From Anabaena sp051781005 (lineage in GTDB: Bacteria; Cyanobacteriota; Cyanobacteriia; Cyanobacteriales; Nostocaceae): 64,000 nucleotides of DNA. The position numbers were made by a program, and so were the translations under genes. Position 1 is the stretch's first letter. Each line of letters begins with the position of its first letter. The notes under the pieces are model-generated. The model made no database searches. It saw nothing but the letters and a program-made list of their open reading frames with translations, and had not been told where the DNA came from. The stretch lies in contig NZ_JBPWOA010000002.1 of NCBI RefSeq assembly GCF_051781005.1, forward strand, positions 124,001 to 188,000, read 5' to 3'. This document shows positions 44,724-53,983 of the stretch, one piece after another.

Positions 44724-46139
44724 ATGACACTGGATATTACTAACAATTTTTCCTCCCAAAAGGAACTGAATATTACTCCTATTTCCCCAGTTAATATCTT
44801 TAATAATCAGGCTGACAATAGCTTGAGTTGGGGTAATCGTAGTAGCTCTCCAGAGCAGGAAACAAAAGAGTCTGTTGTCTCCACTAGCACCTATAACTCC
44901 AAGAATGGCTATGGCTTAATCAATGCTGGAAAAGCAGTTAGTGAGGCTGCTGGTGAGAGTCCCTATCCAGATGCTCCTGACTTGGGTGGAAATAATTGGG
45001 GTGCAGATTTGGTGAATGCTCCGGCAGCGTGGGAGCGTGGACATACAGGCCAGGGTATTGTTGTAGCCGTTCTAGATACTGGAGTTGACTACAACCATAC
45101 CGATTTGAATGATAATATCTGGACGAACAGTAAAGAAATCGCGGGCAATGGTATAGATGATGACGGTAATGGCTATATTGATGATATTCAAGGTTGGAAC
45201 TTTAATAGTACTAACAATAATGTTTTAGACGACAACGGACACGGAACTCATGTTTCAGGAACTATCGCCGGGGAAAATAACGGTAGTGGTGTGACTGGTA
45301 TTGCTTATAATGCCAAAATTATGGCAGTCAAGGTTTTAGATGAAAATGGTTCAGGTTCTTATTCAAATATTGCCAAAGGCATCTATTATGCTGTAGATAA
45401 TGGTGCTAATGTGATTAACCTCAGCCTGGGAGGTAATTCTGGTAATAATACTCTCAAATCAGCCCTTGAATATGCCAGCAGTAAAGGCGTAATTGTGGTT
45501 ATGGCGGCAGGTAATAATAGCGAGTCTACACCATCCTATCCCGCCCGTTATGCTGATAATTTAGGAATTGCTGTTGGTGCAGTAGATAAAAATAATAACC
45601 TCACTGACTTCTCTAACCGTTCTGGTTCTCAAGAAATCAAATACGTCACAGCACCTGGTCAGGATATTTACTCTACAGTTCCCAATAATCAATATGCCAC
45701 TTACAGTGGCACTTCTATGGCAGCCCCTCACGTTGCTGGGGTAGTTGCCCTTATGCTTAGTGCTAACCCCAATCTGACTGATAGCCAAATCCGGGATATT
45801 ATTACCCGTACAGCAGAAAATGGGACACAAACTCCAGAACCTACTCAGCCTTCAAATCCAACGCCTTCTTTACCATTTCCATTTCCTATTGAGTTACCCT
45901 TCAGTCTCATCAATATCGGCTCACTATTTCCCTTCGATAATATAGGTTCATTATTTCCCCTAGAAGCACAATCAACTATCCCATTAGAATCTGTTGTTTT
46001 ATCTGTTGGTGATATGAGTACGGCAACGCCTAATGTAGAGGAATTTAGTTATCACAATCAGAGTCATGATAGATGGGAATTGCGTTACTACGACAGCGAT
46101 TTAACTAATTACACAATTACTGAAGATGCTGATTTGTAA
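44724..46139 (+). CDS. Subtilisin-like serine protease (S8)
   Basis: 471 residues from ATG 44724, chosen over TTG 44655; GAGG lies eleven bases upstream. The triad is complete: D118 in VAVLDTGVDYNHTDL, H173 in NGHGTHVSGT, S331 in SGTSMAAPHVAG. A 100-residue propeptide-like N-terminus contains NGYGLINAGKAV, a motif usually seen at the C-terminal end of subtilases, then GGNNWGADLVNAPAAW. This layout is known from calcium-dependent cyanobacterial proteases of the PrcA type. No Sec signal peptide is present. The last 90 residues (after about 380) are Pro/Ser/Leu-rich and not recognised. Confidence 0.92.
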   Translation: MTLDITNNFSSQKELNITPISPVNIFNNQADNSLSWGNRSSSPEQETKESVVSTSTYNSKNGYGLINAGKAVSEAAGESPYPDAPDLGGNNWGADLVNAPAAWERGHTGQGIVVAVLDTGVDYNHTDLNDNIWTNSKEIAGNGIDDDGNGYIDDIQGWNFNSTNNNVLDDNGHGTHVSGTIAGENNGSGVTGIAYNAKIMAVKVLDENGSGSYSNIAKGIYYAVDNGANVINLSLGGNSGNNTLKSALEYASSKGVIVVMAAGNNSESTPSYPARYADNLGIAVGAVDKNNNLTDFSNRSGSQEIKYVTAPGQDIYSTVPNNQYATYSGTSMAAPHVAGVVALMLSANPNLTDSQIRDIITRTAENGTQTPEPTQPSNPTPSLPFPFPIELPFSLINIGSLFPFDNIGSLFPLEAQSTIPLESVVLSVGDMSTATPNVEEFSYHNQSHDRWELRYYDSDLTNYTITEDADL

Positions 46140-46359
46140 GAAGTTAGGAGTCAGCCCTTCGGCTTCGCTCAGGGCAAGGAGTCAGGATAAAGAAGGAAGA
46201 AGGAAGAAGAATATTTTTCTCTTCTGTTTCTTGCTATATCAAACATTCTGTATCCTGACTCCTGAATTCTGCTGTATCTCCTGCTAAGGCAGAGACTTTG
46301 ACTTAACCTCGCATACTAGATATCTGGGGAAAATTAAATATGCGTCTTCAAGAACCCTT

Positions 46360-46396
46360 GTAGAGACGTTCTATAGGTAGGGATTCTCGGTTCTAC
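46360..46396. repeat. Palindromic GTAGAGACG repeat, second copy (inverted)
   Basis: GTAGAGACGTTCTATAGGTA, then GGGATTCTCGGTTCTAC, is the reverse complement of the repeat at 11477-11513, with four or five changes. Confidence 0.75.
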
Positions 46397-46444
46397 AATC
46401 TTTATTGGAGATATCTACTAGAGGAAGGAATTGGTGGGTTTGGT

Positions 46445-46744
46445 TTATTTGAGTTTAGCAACAGCGCTTTCAAAAGCCGTATTTAGTTCTTTCCAAGCTT
46501 TTTCAAAGCCAACTTGCATCTCTTCCCAAGCTTGTTCACCAGCTTGCTGCAATTCTTCTAATTTAGCTTGAGCAGCATCACGCTTGGTATATATTTCTTC
46601 CAATTTATTGTTATATTCCAAGGCTGTATCTGCTTTTGCTTGATTTGCCTTGGCTTTCATTTCATCAATCTGAGCATTGAATTTATCTAATTGTGCTTTG
46701 ACTTTATCTTGATAGACTTGTCTTTTGTCATTCTGCATTGTCAT
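46445..46744 (-). CDS. Small coiled-coil protein, unknown function
   Basis: 99 residues, nearly all helical, with heptad pattern: VYQDKVKAQLDKFNAQIDEM, KADTALEYNNKLEEIYTKRD, then AWEEMQVGFEKAWKELNTAF. Charged, no cysteine, no signal. Its end resembles the minus-strand protein at 61964-62380 (tryptophan-spaced amphipathic helix), and both may belong to one cyanobacterial coiled-coil group. A second ATG (46738) is possible. Confidence 0.8.
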   Translation of the reverse strand: MTMQNDKRQVYQDKVKAQLDKFNAQIDEMKAKANQAKADTALEYNNKLEEIYTKRDAAQAKLEELQQAGEQAWEEMQVGFEKAWKELNTAFESAVAKLK

Positions 46745-46791
46745 AAGCTTACCTGCAATAAATACATCATGTGAAATGATGAAATTTGTTT

Positions 46792-46830
46792 TATAGCGGT
46801 TCTCGGTTGAGTGAAATACATACCGCTATA
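46792..46830. repeat. Minimal ATAGCGGT palindrome, copy 3
   Basis: TATAGCGGT (46792-46800) and ACCGCTATA (46822-46830) are perfect inverted ends; between them TCTCGGTTGAGTGAAATACAT matches the inner arm of the elements at 12351 and 20205. It lacks the G-rich core. Confidence 0.7.
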
Positions 46831-46997
46831 TCAATTAATCATCATTTATACCCGTATTTTAACAAACATATTCCTCTTGACAATCATCCGATAGATGCAA
46901 AAACAATAGATAATGATTAGGGAAACTATATCTAAAGGAATACAAATTTCAAAATTAATTTTAAAAGGCTGATAAAATTTCCTTTTTTCTGCATTTT

Positions 46998-48158
46998 TTA
47001 ATAAACTCTACCTTTCCATTCACCACCACGCCCTTGCCAGTGACGGATAGCAGAATCTATAGTCATTAAAGTATAGAAAAGAGCAATTATAGGTAAACAA
47101 AAGGCTAACCAAGGGGAACATTTATAAAAACGGATGATGGGGAAATAAGCTAAAGTCATCAATAACCATGTGATTAAACCAGTGAAAGTAATAGGAAAGT
47201 TTTCCAAAACTAAACCCAAAATCATTCCCACAGGTGGCACTAGATAAACTAATATCATTCCCAACACACTTCCTATTAGTAGCCAGGGAGAATAATTTAA
47301 TTGGGTGTAAGCACTACGCGCTACCATATCCCAAATTGTTTTTAGAGAATCATAAGGACGCAAGCTATAAGTTAAATTGCTTAATCCTAACCAAATCCGT
47401 CCTTGATTGGATTTGACGGCTTTTGCTAAAGAACAATCATCAATTAAAGCTTGGCGAATTACTTGTATTCCCCCAATGCGATTTAGGGCTGTTGGACGGA
47501 TTAACATACAACCGCCTGCTGCTGCTGCTATAGTTTTTTTGGGGTTATTTACCCAGCGAAAAGGATAGAGTTTTTGGAAGAAAAATACGAAGGCAGGAAT
47601 TAGTAGTTGTTCCCAAAGGCTTTGACAACGCAGTTTGACCATAATTGAGACTAAGTCTAAATTCTCTTCTTCAGCTTTGGCAATTAATCGCCGCAGATTG
47701 CTGGGATTATGTTCTATATCTGCATCAGTAAGTAAAAAATAATCAGGTTGTAATTGATTGGCTTTTTGTATACCCTGTTCCATTGCCCATAGTTTACCAG
47801 TCCAACCAGCGGGTAATTCTTGACTAGAGACAATATGTAATTGTTGGGGTTTATCTACGGCTTGGGCTACTTCTTGGGCAAAATGTGCTGTATTATCTGT
47901 ACTATGATCGTCTACTAAAAAGATGTTGTAATCACCAGGGTAGTCTTGTAGGAGGAGCGATCGCACACTAATGGAAATCACATCAGCTTCATTCCGCGCT
48001 GGAATCACCACACAGACTGTAGGTAAGCCTTGTTGTGTGTAGATGTCTTCACTTGTTTCTAATTGCTGATCTACCCGCCAAAACTGCCCCCAAAACAAAA
48101 GCAAAAATAACCAAATTACCAAAGATAAAACCACCAACCCCAATACAATTTCCGTCAT
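46998..48158 (-). CDS. hpnB: Hopene-associated glycosyltransferase HpnB
   Basis: 386 residues. An N-terminal transmembrane helix is followed by a family-2 glycosyltransferase domain: VCVVIPARNEADVI, FLVDDHSTDNT, DYFLLTDADIEH (DxD). The C-terminal part has two or three membrane helices (WLLIGSVLGMILVYLVPPVG). It sits divergent from shc with a 201-bp gap, the classical HpnB context. It is thought to act in hopanoid side-chain or lipid modification. Confidence 0.9.
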   Translation of the reverse strand: MTEIVLGLVVLSLVIWLFLLLFWGQFWRVDQQLETSEDIYTQQGLPTVCVVIPARNEADVISISVRSLLLQDYPGDYNIFLVDDHSTDNTAHFAQEVAQAVDKPQQLHIVSSQELPAGWTGKLWAMEQGIQKANQLQPDYFLLTDADIEHNPSNLRRLIAKAEEENLDLVSIMVKLRCQSLWEQLLIPAFVFFFQKLYPFRWVNNPKKTIAAAAGGCMLIRPTALNRIGGIQVIRQALIDDCSLAKAVKSNQGRIWLGLSNLTYSLRPYDSLKTIWDMVARSAYTQLNYSPWLLIGSVLGMILVYLVPPVGMILGLVLENFPITFTGLITWLLMTLAYFPIIRFYKCSPWLAFCLPIIALFYTLMTIDSAIRHWQGRGGEWKGRVY

Positions 48159-48359
48159 ATCTCTTGCAAATTGTCAGTGACTCAGACAGAATACAGTGTC
48201 AAGCGATTTTAGGAAAGATTATCTATCTTCTTCCTTCTTCCCTCTTCCTTCTTCCCTCTTCCTTCGCGCTCTTCGCGCCTTCGCGGTTCATTTAATCCAT
48301 ATTATTTTAGGTAAGAAGATATGTGATTAAATATCATGTAGTGCAGAGGAAAGTAATTA
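48159..48359. other. Divergent hpnB-shc spacer with pyrimidine repeats
   Basis: Contains a run of CTTCTTCCCTCTTCCTT-type units at about 48224-48262, followed by GCGCTCTTCGCGCCTTCGCGG. Promoters for both hopanoid genes must lie here. Confidence 0.5.
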
Positions 48360-50270
48360 ATGCAAACACAAAACAGAGTGCAAGTCAAGCAAATAGCAGA
48401 AGCAATTAAAGCCAGTCAAAAACATCTGCTTGCGATTCAAAAGCCAGATGGCTATTGGTGGGCGGAATTAGAATCCAACGTTACCATCACGGCTGAAACC
48501 GTTCTGCTGCATAAGATTTGGGGAACAGACAAAACTCGACCTTTGCATAAAATTGAAACATATTTGCGATCGCAACAACGAGAAAACGGCGGTTGGGAAC
48601 TATTTTATGGTGATGGTGGAGAACTGAGTACAACGGTTGAAGCTTATATGGCGCTGAGGTTGTTAGGTGTACCCCCAACAGATCCCGCCCTAATTCGCGC
48701 TAAATCTTTGATTTTAGAAAAAGGGGGAATCAGCAAAACCCGCATTTTCACCAAATTACACCTCGCCTTAATTGGTTGCTACAACTGGCGTGGACTGCCT
48801 TCTTTACCACCTTGGGTAATGCTGCTACCCGATAATTTTCCCTTCAATATTTATGAACTTTCTAGTTGGGCGCGTTCTAGCACAGTACCTTTATTAATAG
48901 TCTTTGATCGTAAACCTATTTTTAAAATTGATCAACCTATAAACCTAGATGAATTATATACAGAAGGTGTAAATAACGTCCGCTGGGAATTACCCCAAAA
49001 TGGTGATTGGTCGGATATATTTAACATCTTAGATAATGGTTTTAAATTAGCAGAAAGCTTAAACTTTATCCCCTTCAGAAATGAAGGAATTAAAGCCGCA
49101 GAAAAATGGATTTTAGAACGTCAAGAAGCTACAGGTGATTGGGGAGGAATAATTCCTGCCATGTTAAATTCTCTGTTAGCCTTGAAGTGTTTAGATTACG
49201 ATGCAAACGACCCAATTATATATAGAGGTTTAAAAGCAGTTGATAATTTTGCAATTGAAACAGAAAATAGTTACTGCGTTCAACCTTGTGTATCTCCTGT
49301 ATGGGATACAGCATGGGCAATTCGTGCCTTAATTGATTCAGGTTTTCCAGCAGATGATCCTGCAATAATAAAAGCTGGAGAATGGTTATTAGAAAAACAG
49401 ATATTAGATTATGGTGATTGGAACGTAAAAAATAAGCAGGGAAAACCCGGCGCGTGGGCGTTTGAATTTGACAATCGTTTCTATCCAGATGTTGATGATT
49501 CTGCTGTAGTTGTCATGGCTTTGCATCAAACAAAATTACCGAATGAAGAACTTAAAAAACAAGCTATAAATCGTGCTTTAAACTGGATTGCATCAATGCA
49601 ATGTCAACCAGGCGGTTGGGCGGCTTTTGATATTGATAATGATCAAGAGTGGCTCAATTCTGTACCCTATGGCGATTTAAAAGCCATGATTGATCCAAAT
49701 ACAGCCGATGTCACAGCCAGAGTATTAGAAATGTTGGGGGCTTGTAACTTATCAATTCAACCTGATAAATTAGAGAAATCGCTCACTTATATTCTAAATG
49801 AACAAGAAAAAGAAGGTTGTTGGTTCGGACGTTGGGGGGTAAATTACATTTATGGAACAAGTGGCGTTTTATCAGCTTTAGCTTTAATAAATCCTCAAAA
49901 ATATTGCACCAATATAGAACAAGGTGCAGCTTGGTTAGTCAAGGTTCAAAACATTGATGGTGGTTGGGGCGAAACTTGTTTTAGTTACAATGATTCCAAT
50001 CTCAAAGGCAAAGGAGACAGCACCGCATCCCAAACAGCTTGGGCGTTAATTGGACTCATAGCCGCAGGTGAAGCAACGGGTAAAATGCCTTTTGATAGCA
50101 TTGAAAGAGGGATTAATTACTTGTTAGAAACTCAAAAATCAAATGGTACTTGGGATGAGTCATACTTTACAGGAACAGGTTTTCCTTGTCATTTCTATCT
50201 CAAATATCACCTTTATCAACAGTATTTTCCTTTAATTGCTTTGGGAAGATATCAAGCGATTAAGAGATGA
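48360..50270 (+). CDS. shc: Squalene-hopene cyclase
   Basis: 636 residues, the normal size. The DxDD protonation motif is at D377-V-D-D380 (YPDVDDSAVV). Several QW repeats are visible: QRENGGWE, QKPDGYWW, QCQPGGWAAFD, VQNIDGGWGE, QKSNGTWDE. The C-terminal TGFPCHFYLKYHLYQQYFP is characteristic. It cyclises squalene to hopene and diplopterol at the membrane surface. hpnB lies divergently upstream. Confidence 0.97.
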   Translation: MQTQNRVQVKQIAEAIKASQKHLLAIQKPDGYWWAELESNVTITAETVLLHKIWGTDKTRPLHKIETYLRSQQRENGGWELFYGDGGELSTTVEAYMALRLLGVPPTDPALIRAKSLILEKGGISKTRIFTKLHLALIGCYNWRGLPSLPPWVMLLPDNFPFNIYELSSWARSSTVPLLIVFDRKPIFKIDQPINLDELYTEGVNNVRWELPQNGDWSDIFNILDNGFKLAESLNFIPFRNEGIKAAEKWILERQEATGDWGGIIPAMLNSLLALKCLDYDANDPIIYRGLKAVDNFAIETENSYCVQPCVSPVWDTAWAIRALIDSGFPADDPAIIKAGEWLLEKQILDYGDWNVKNKQGKPGAWAFEFDNRFYPDVDDSAVVVMALHQTKLPNEELKKQAINRALNWIASMQCQPGGWAAFDIDNDQEWLNSVPYGDLKAMIDPNTADVTARVLEMLGACNLSIQPDKLEKSLTYILNEQEKEGCWFGRWGVNYIYGTSGVLSALALINPQKYCTNIEQGAAWLVKVQNIDGGWGETCFSYNDSNLKGKGDSTASQTAWALIGLIAAGEATGKMPFDSIERGINYLLETQKSNGTWDESYFTGTGFPCHFYLKYHLYQQYFPLIALGRYQAIKR

Positions 50271-50318
50271 AATACCTCTTGTTTAACCAATTGCTGAGGG
50301 GTTAATTTCCTCGGAACT

Positions 50319-51386
50319 TTACGGACGCTGCAACACTTTAATTATGATATTCGCATCATCTGAATTGCCTGTAATTCCGGCTAAGAGTTTGCCATCAGGA
50401 CTGACAACTAAATGACTCATTTGCTGTTTTTCCAGAACTGCTTCTAGATCGGCTGTTTGTAGATTCCACACTGTTAGTCCCTTCGAGGTACTACCAATCA
50501 TAAAATTACGGCTGAGGGCAATATTAAATGGTTCAAATATTTTACGAGAAAAGCGTTTCTTTGCCTTTACTTTTCCTGTTTTTAAATCAGATAATTGCAG
50601 ATGCAAATAGTCTTTTCTTGCTCGTTTGATATTAACCAGTGTCTGCCCATCTAAACTGATGAGTCCTGAGTTTGAAGAAGGGCTAAAAAATTGTTGGAGG
50701 ACTTGTTGTTGGTTTGTTGCCACATCCCACGCCACAAGTTTACTACTCGGTAAAGTAATAAGTACAGTTTTACCATCTGGACTAATATCATCAAAATGGA
50801 TATATGGCAATTTTGCTTTTTGCTCACCTGTTACCATATCCCAGACTTTAATCTCTGGAGAGTCACCACGATCACGACTCATAATAGTCTTGCCATTTGA
50901 GGAAATATGAACATGAGTCACACTTCCAGAATGACCTATGAGTAACTGAGGGGGTCGATTTGAGGTAATATCCCAGATGCGTACTAGGCGATCGCTACTA
51001 CCACTAACAACAGTTTTACCATCAGGAGCGATCGCCAGATCATTAATTGCACCTGAATCACTCCGTAGTGTTTTTTTCAACTTTCCTGTTTGCAGTTCCC
51101 ACACTTTGATTGTTTTATCTTGACCACCACTGACTAGAGTTTGACCGTCCGCACTGATCACAATGGCAGAAGCTGTAGGATGACCCTCTATGGTGCGAAC
51201 AACTGAAAAATTGCAGTATGGAGAACTTGCATTATGGGAACAGTACCTATCCCTATATTGAAAAAAGCTGAAAAGTTCCTCTGGAGAACCAGGGAGAAAA
51301 CCCACAATGATGGCTACCGGAATCAATAAGGCTGTGTGTTTCCAATTACCTGACTTGAAAATTTTCATCAGATATTTCAATCTCAA
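50319..51386 (-). CDS. Membrane-anchored WD40-repeat protein
   Basis: 355 residues. A hydrophobic segment at about 19-33 (ALLIPVAIIVGFLPG) acts as anchor, so the propeller is probably extracytoplasmic. About seven WD40-like blades follow: SADGQTLVSGGQDKTIKVWE, then APDGKTVVSGSSDRLVRIWD, then weaker ones (SPDGKTVLI, SLDGQTLVN) to SPDGKLLAGI. A Cys pair lies between anchor and propeller (YCSH...YCNF). Divergent from hemB, so the palindrome at 51463 could control both. Function unknown. ATG 51368 is an alternative start. Confidence 0.87.
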   Translation of the reverse strand: MRLKYLMKIFKSGNWKHTALLIPVAIIVGFLPGSPEELFSFFQYRDRYCSHNASSPYCNFSVVRTIEGHPTASAIVISADGQTLVSGGQDKTIKVWELQTGKLKKTLRSDSGAINDLAIAPDGKTVVSGSSDRLVRIWDITSNRPPQLLIGHSGSVTHVHISSNGKTIMSRDRGDSPEIKVWDMVTGEQKAKLPYIHFDDISPDGKTVLITLPSSKLVAWDVATNQQQVLQQFFSPSSNSGLISLDGQTLVNIKRARKDYLHLQLSDLKTGKVKAKKRFSRKIFEPFNIALSRNFMIGSTSKGLTVWNLQTADLEAVLEKQQMSHLVVSPDGKLLAGITGNSDDANIIIKVLQRP

Positions 51387-51459
51387 ATTTCATGATCACA
51401 AATTATTTCACCATTTTTGAGATAGATAACGGATAACTGTTTTGCCACTCAAGCTATAT

Positions 51460-51477
51460 AATAATGATTATCATTTT
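51460..51477. promoter_or_regulatory. Zur/Fur-type box upstream of hemB
   Basis: AATGAT-T-ATCATT at 51463-51475 is a perfect 6-1-6 palindrome in an AT-rich setting, only 14 bp before the hemB ATG. Its form fits Fur-family sites, and a similar box is before the COG0523 gene. Confidence 0.6.
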
Positions 51478-51488
51478 ACATAAGCTCT

Positions 51489-52517
51489 ATGTCGTCTGCA
51501 AATTCAAACACTGATAAGCCCTTAAACCTGCCTCAACGTCCCCGTCGTCTGCGTCGGAATGCAAGCTTGCGGAAAATGGTGCGGGAAACGACTTTAAGTG
51601 TAAATGACCTGATCTATCCGATGTTTGTGATGGAAGGGGAAGGACAAAAAGTAGAAATTCCTTCTATGCCGGGATGTTATCGTTTTTCTCTGGATTTGCT
51701 GCTGAAAGAAATAGCCGAAGTGTCACAATTGGGAATTAATGCGATGCCTACGGCGGTAAACTACGCACTTTTCCCCGTTATCCCAGAAAATAAAAAAGAC
51801 GATACAGGTACAGAAAGCTATAACCCAGAAGGCTTGGTACAAACCACCGTCAAAGCTATTAAAAAAGCAGTTCCCGAAATCATCGTTATTACCGGTGTTG
51901 CCCTTGACCCCTTCACCACTCATGGTCACGATGGTTTAGTCGATGAAAACGGCATTATTTTAAATGACCCCACAGTAGAAGTGTTAGTAAAAATGGCACT
52001 TTCCCAAGCAGCAGCCGGCGCTGATTTTGTTGCTCCTTCTGACATGATGGATGGTAGAGTTGGGGCAATTCGCCAGGCTTTAGATGCTGAAGGTTATATC
52101 AATGTATGTATTTTGGCATACTCTGCCAAATATGCATCAGCCTACTATGGCCCCTTTCGAGATGCTTTAGAATCAGCCCCGAAATTTGGTGATAAAAAGA
52201 CTTATCAAATGGATGCTGCCAATAGCCAAGAAGCTTTAAAAGAGGTGGAATTAGATATTGCCGAAGGTGCAGATATCATTATGGTCAAACCAGCTTTAGC
52301 TTATCTAGACATCATACATCGAGTCAAAAAAGTAACAAATTTACCAGTTGCAGCATACAACGTTAGCGGTGAGTACGCAATGATTAAAGCAGCGGCCGCT
52401 AATGGCTGGATTGATGAGAAACAGGTGATTTTAGAAACTTTAACCAGTATGAAGCGGGCTGGTGCTGATTTAATTTTAACCTACTTCGCCAAAGAAGTTG
52501 CTCTCATGTTGATGTAA
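51489..52517 (+). CDS. hemB: Porphobilinogen synthase (delta-aminolevulinate dehydratase)
   Basis: 342 residues. Schiff-base lysines are in AYSAKYASAYYGPFRD and DIIMVKPALAYLD. The metal site reads VALDPFTTHGHDGLV, with aspartate where zinc-dependent enzymes have a cysteine triad, so the enzyme should use magnesium or another ion rather than catalytic zinc. It condenses two ALA molecules in tetrapyrrole synthesis. With the upstream palindrome and the neighbours, it looks like a zinc-sparing or zinc-controlled heme gene; whether a second hemB exists elsewhere cannot be seen. Confidence 0.96.
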   Translation: MSSANSNTDKPLNLPQRPRRLRRNASLRKMVRETTLSVNDLIYPMFVMEGEGQKVEIPSMPGCYRFSLDLLLKEIAEVSQLGINAMPTAVNYALFPVIPENKKDDTGTESYNPEGLVQTTVKAIKKAVPEIIVITGVALDPFTTHGHDGLVDENGIILNDPTVEVLVKMALSQAAAGADFVAPSDMMDGRVGAIRQALDAEGYINVCILAYSAKYASAYYGPFRDALESAPKFGDKKTYQMDAANSQEALKEVELDIAEGADIIMVKPALAYLDIIHRVKKVTNLPVAAYNVSGEYAMIKAAAANGWIDEKQVILETLTSMKRAGADLILTYFAKEVALMLM

Positions 52518-52554
52518 CTGGGGATGAGAGAGATTAATCAACCAATTACGAATT

Positions 52555-53793
52555 ATGATTACAGTCCCTGCAAAAATTGATCTAGGAATTATTGGTGCTG
52601 GCCCCCATGCCCTAACTTTGACTGCCCATCTGTTACAAAAACGGCAGACAATGAAAGATAACTTTGCCGTATTTGACCCCAGTGGTACATGGATGAGTGG
52701 TTGGAAACAGCAATTTGCAGCTTTGGAAATTCCTCATTTGCGATCGCCCGCAGTTCATCATCCCCACCCCAACCCCTTCGCTTTACGGAAATTTGCTGAA
52801 TCTCGTTCTCAGGAACTCTTTCCCCCCTACGATTTACCAGGGACAAAACTATTTGCGGATTTTTGCGAGGGTATAATAGCAGAACATCAGTTACAAAATC
52901 AAGTTATCCCTTTGGCTGTAACCAGCATTAAACCGTTATTTAATCATTTTCGTCCTCAATTTCAATTAGGGCTGTCAGATGGACAAACGGTAACTGCACG
53001 GCGGTTAGTGTTGGCAACGGGTAGCGGTAAAATACACATTCCTGATTGGGTAAACAAGATTCAGTCACCCTATCCTCAAGATAGACTTTGCCATTCTCAA
53101 ACTGTAGATTTACGTCAATTACAGTTAAAGTCTCAAAGAGTCTTGATTGTTGGTGGTGGTTTGACAAGTGGACATTTGGCTGTAGGTGCTATTTCTCGTG
53201 GTTCAAAAGTTCACTTGATACTTCGACGACAGTTATCAGAAAAGCTATTTGATGCTGAACCGGGTTGGTTAGGCCCAAAATATCTCAAAGGATTTTTTGA
53301 TCAAGATTGGCAGCAACGGTGGACGCTAATTCAACAAGCTAGAAATGGTGGTTCTATCACACCTGCAATAGCTTCCCAACTACGCAAAGAAAAGCATCGT
53401 GGTAAAATCATAATTGATGAAAATTGTCAAGTTATCAAAGCCGAATGGTTGGGTAATAATTGGCTGGTAGAATGTAGTGATGATAACTTTTACGAGTGTG
53501 ATTATATCTGGTTAGCCACTGGTACTAAATTCGATGTCACCACAGAACCTTTATTAAAAGACATTTTAGCCGCTTACCCCATCCAAATCGTCAACGGTTT
53601 ACCTGTTTTAGATACGTATCTGCGTTGGACTGGTTGTGAATTATTTATTATGGGTGGTTTAGCAGCGTTACAAGTGGGGCCAACAGCAAGGAATTTATCT
53701 GGTGCAAGAATGGCTTGTGAAAAAATCGTCCCTGCGATCGCTAAACCCAGTGTAGCCTTTTCCCATAGCATCACTGGAATCAAAGCCAGCTAA
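52555..53793 (+). CDS. FAD/NAD(P)-binding flavoprotein, unknown substrate
   Basis: 412 residues, 37 bp after hemB and probably co-transcribed. FAD site DLGIIGAGPHALTLTAHL (GxGPxxL), an LRSPAVHHPHPNPFAL segment, the NADP-type site RVLIVGGGLTSGHLAVGA and IWLATGTKFDVT. The fold is like the lysine/ornithine N-monooxygenases and related FAD proteins. No signal peptide. The chemistry is unknown; its position inside the putative zinc-responsive group is the main clue. Confidence 0.85.
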   Translation: MITVPAKIDLGIIGAGPHALTLTAHLLQKRQTMKDNFAVFDPSGTWMSGWKQQFAALEIPHLRSPAVHHPHPNPFALRKFAESRSQELFPPYDLPGTKLFADFCEGIIAEHQLQNQVIPLAVTSIKPLFNHFRPQFQLGLSDGQTVTARRLVLATGSGKIHIPDWVNKIQSPYPQDRLCHSQTVDLRQLQLKSQRVLIVGGGLTSGHLAVGAISRGSKVHLILRRQLSEKLFDAEPGWLGPKYLKGFFDQDWQQRWTLIQQARNGGSITPAIASQLRKEKHRGKIIIDENCQVIKAEWLGNNWLVECSDDNFYECDYIWLATGTKFDVTTEPLLKDILAAYPIQIVNGLPVLDTYLRWTGCELFIMGGLAALQVGPTARNLSGARMACEKIVPAIAKPSVAFSHSITGIKAS

Positions 53794-53801
53794 TACAATT
53801 T

Positions 53802-53830
53802 TGGATTTTAGATTTTAGATTTTGGATTGG
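53802..53830. repeat. STRR-like heptamers
   Basis: TTTTGGA-TTTTAGA-TTTTAGA-TTTTGGA units in the gap between the flavoprotein and the COG0523 gene. Confidence 0.7.
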
Positions 53831-53940
53831 AAGAAACTCACATAATCCAAAATTCCCAACTCCTGCCTTCTGTCTCCTTACTGTATTTCCCCAAAAATAA
53901 ACTTCAACATCAATAACATTTAGAGCTTTTTGCGCTAGAC

Positions 53941-53960
53941 TGATAACGATTCTCATTATA
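53941..53960 (+). promoter_or_regulatory. Zur-type box upstream of the COG0523 gene
   Basis: TGATAACGATTCTCATTATA: the arms TGATAACGA and TCTCATTA follow the pattern of Zur sites before COG0523 genes. It touches ATG 53960, which supports translation from the later ATG. Confidence 0.6.
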
Positions 53961-53983
53961 TGTCTCGAATTATTGAACTGATG

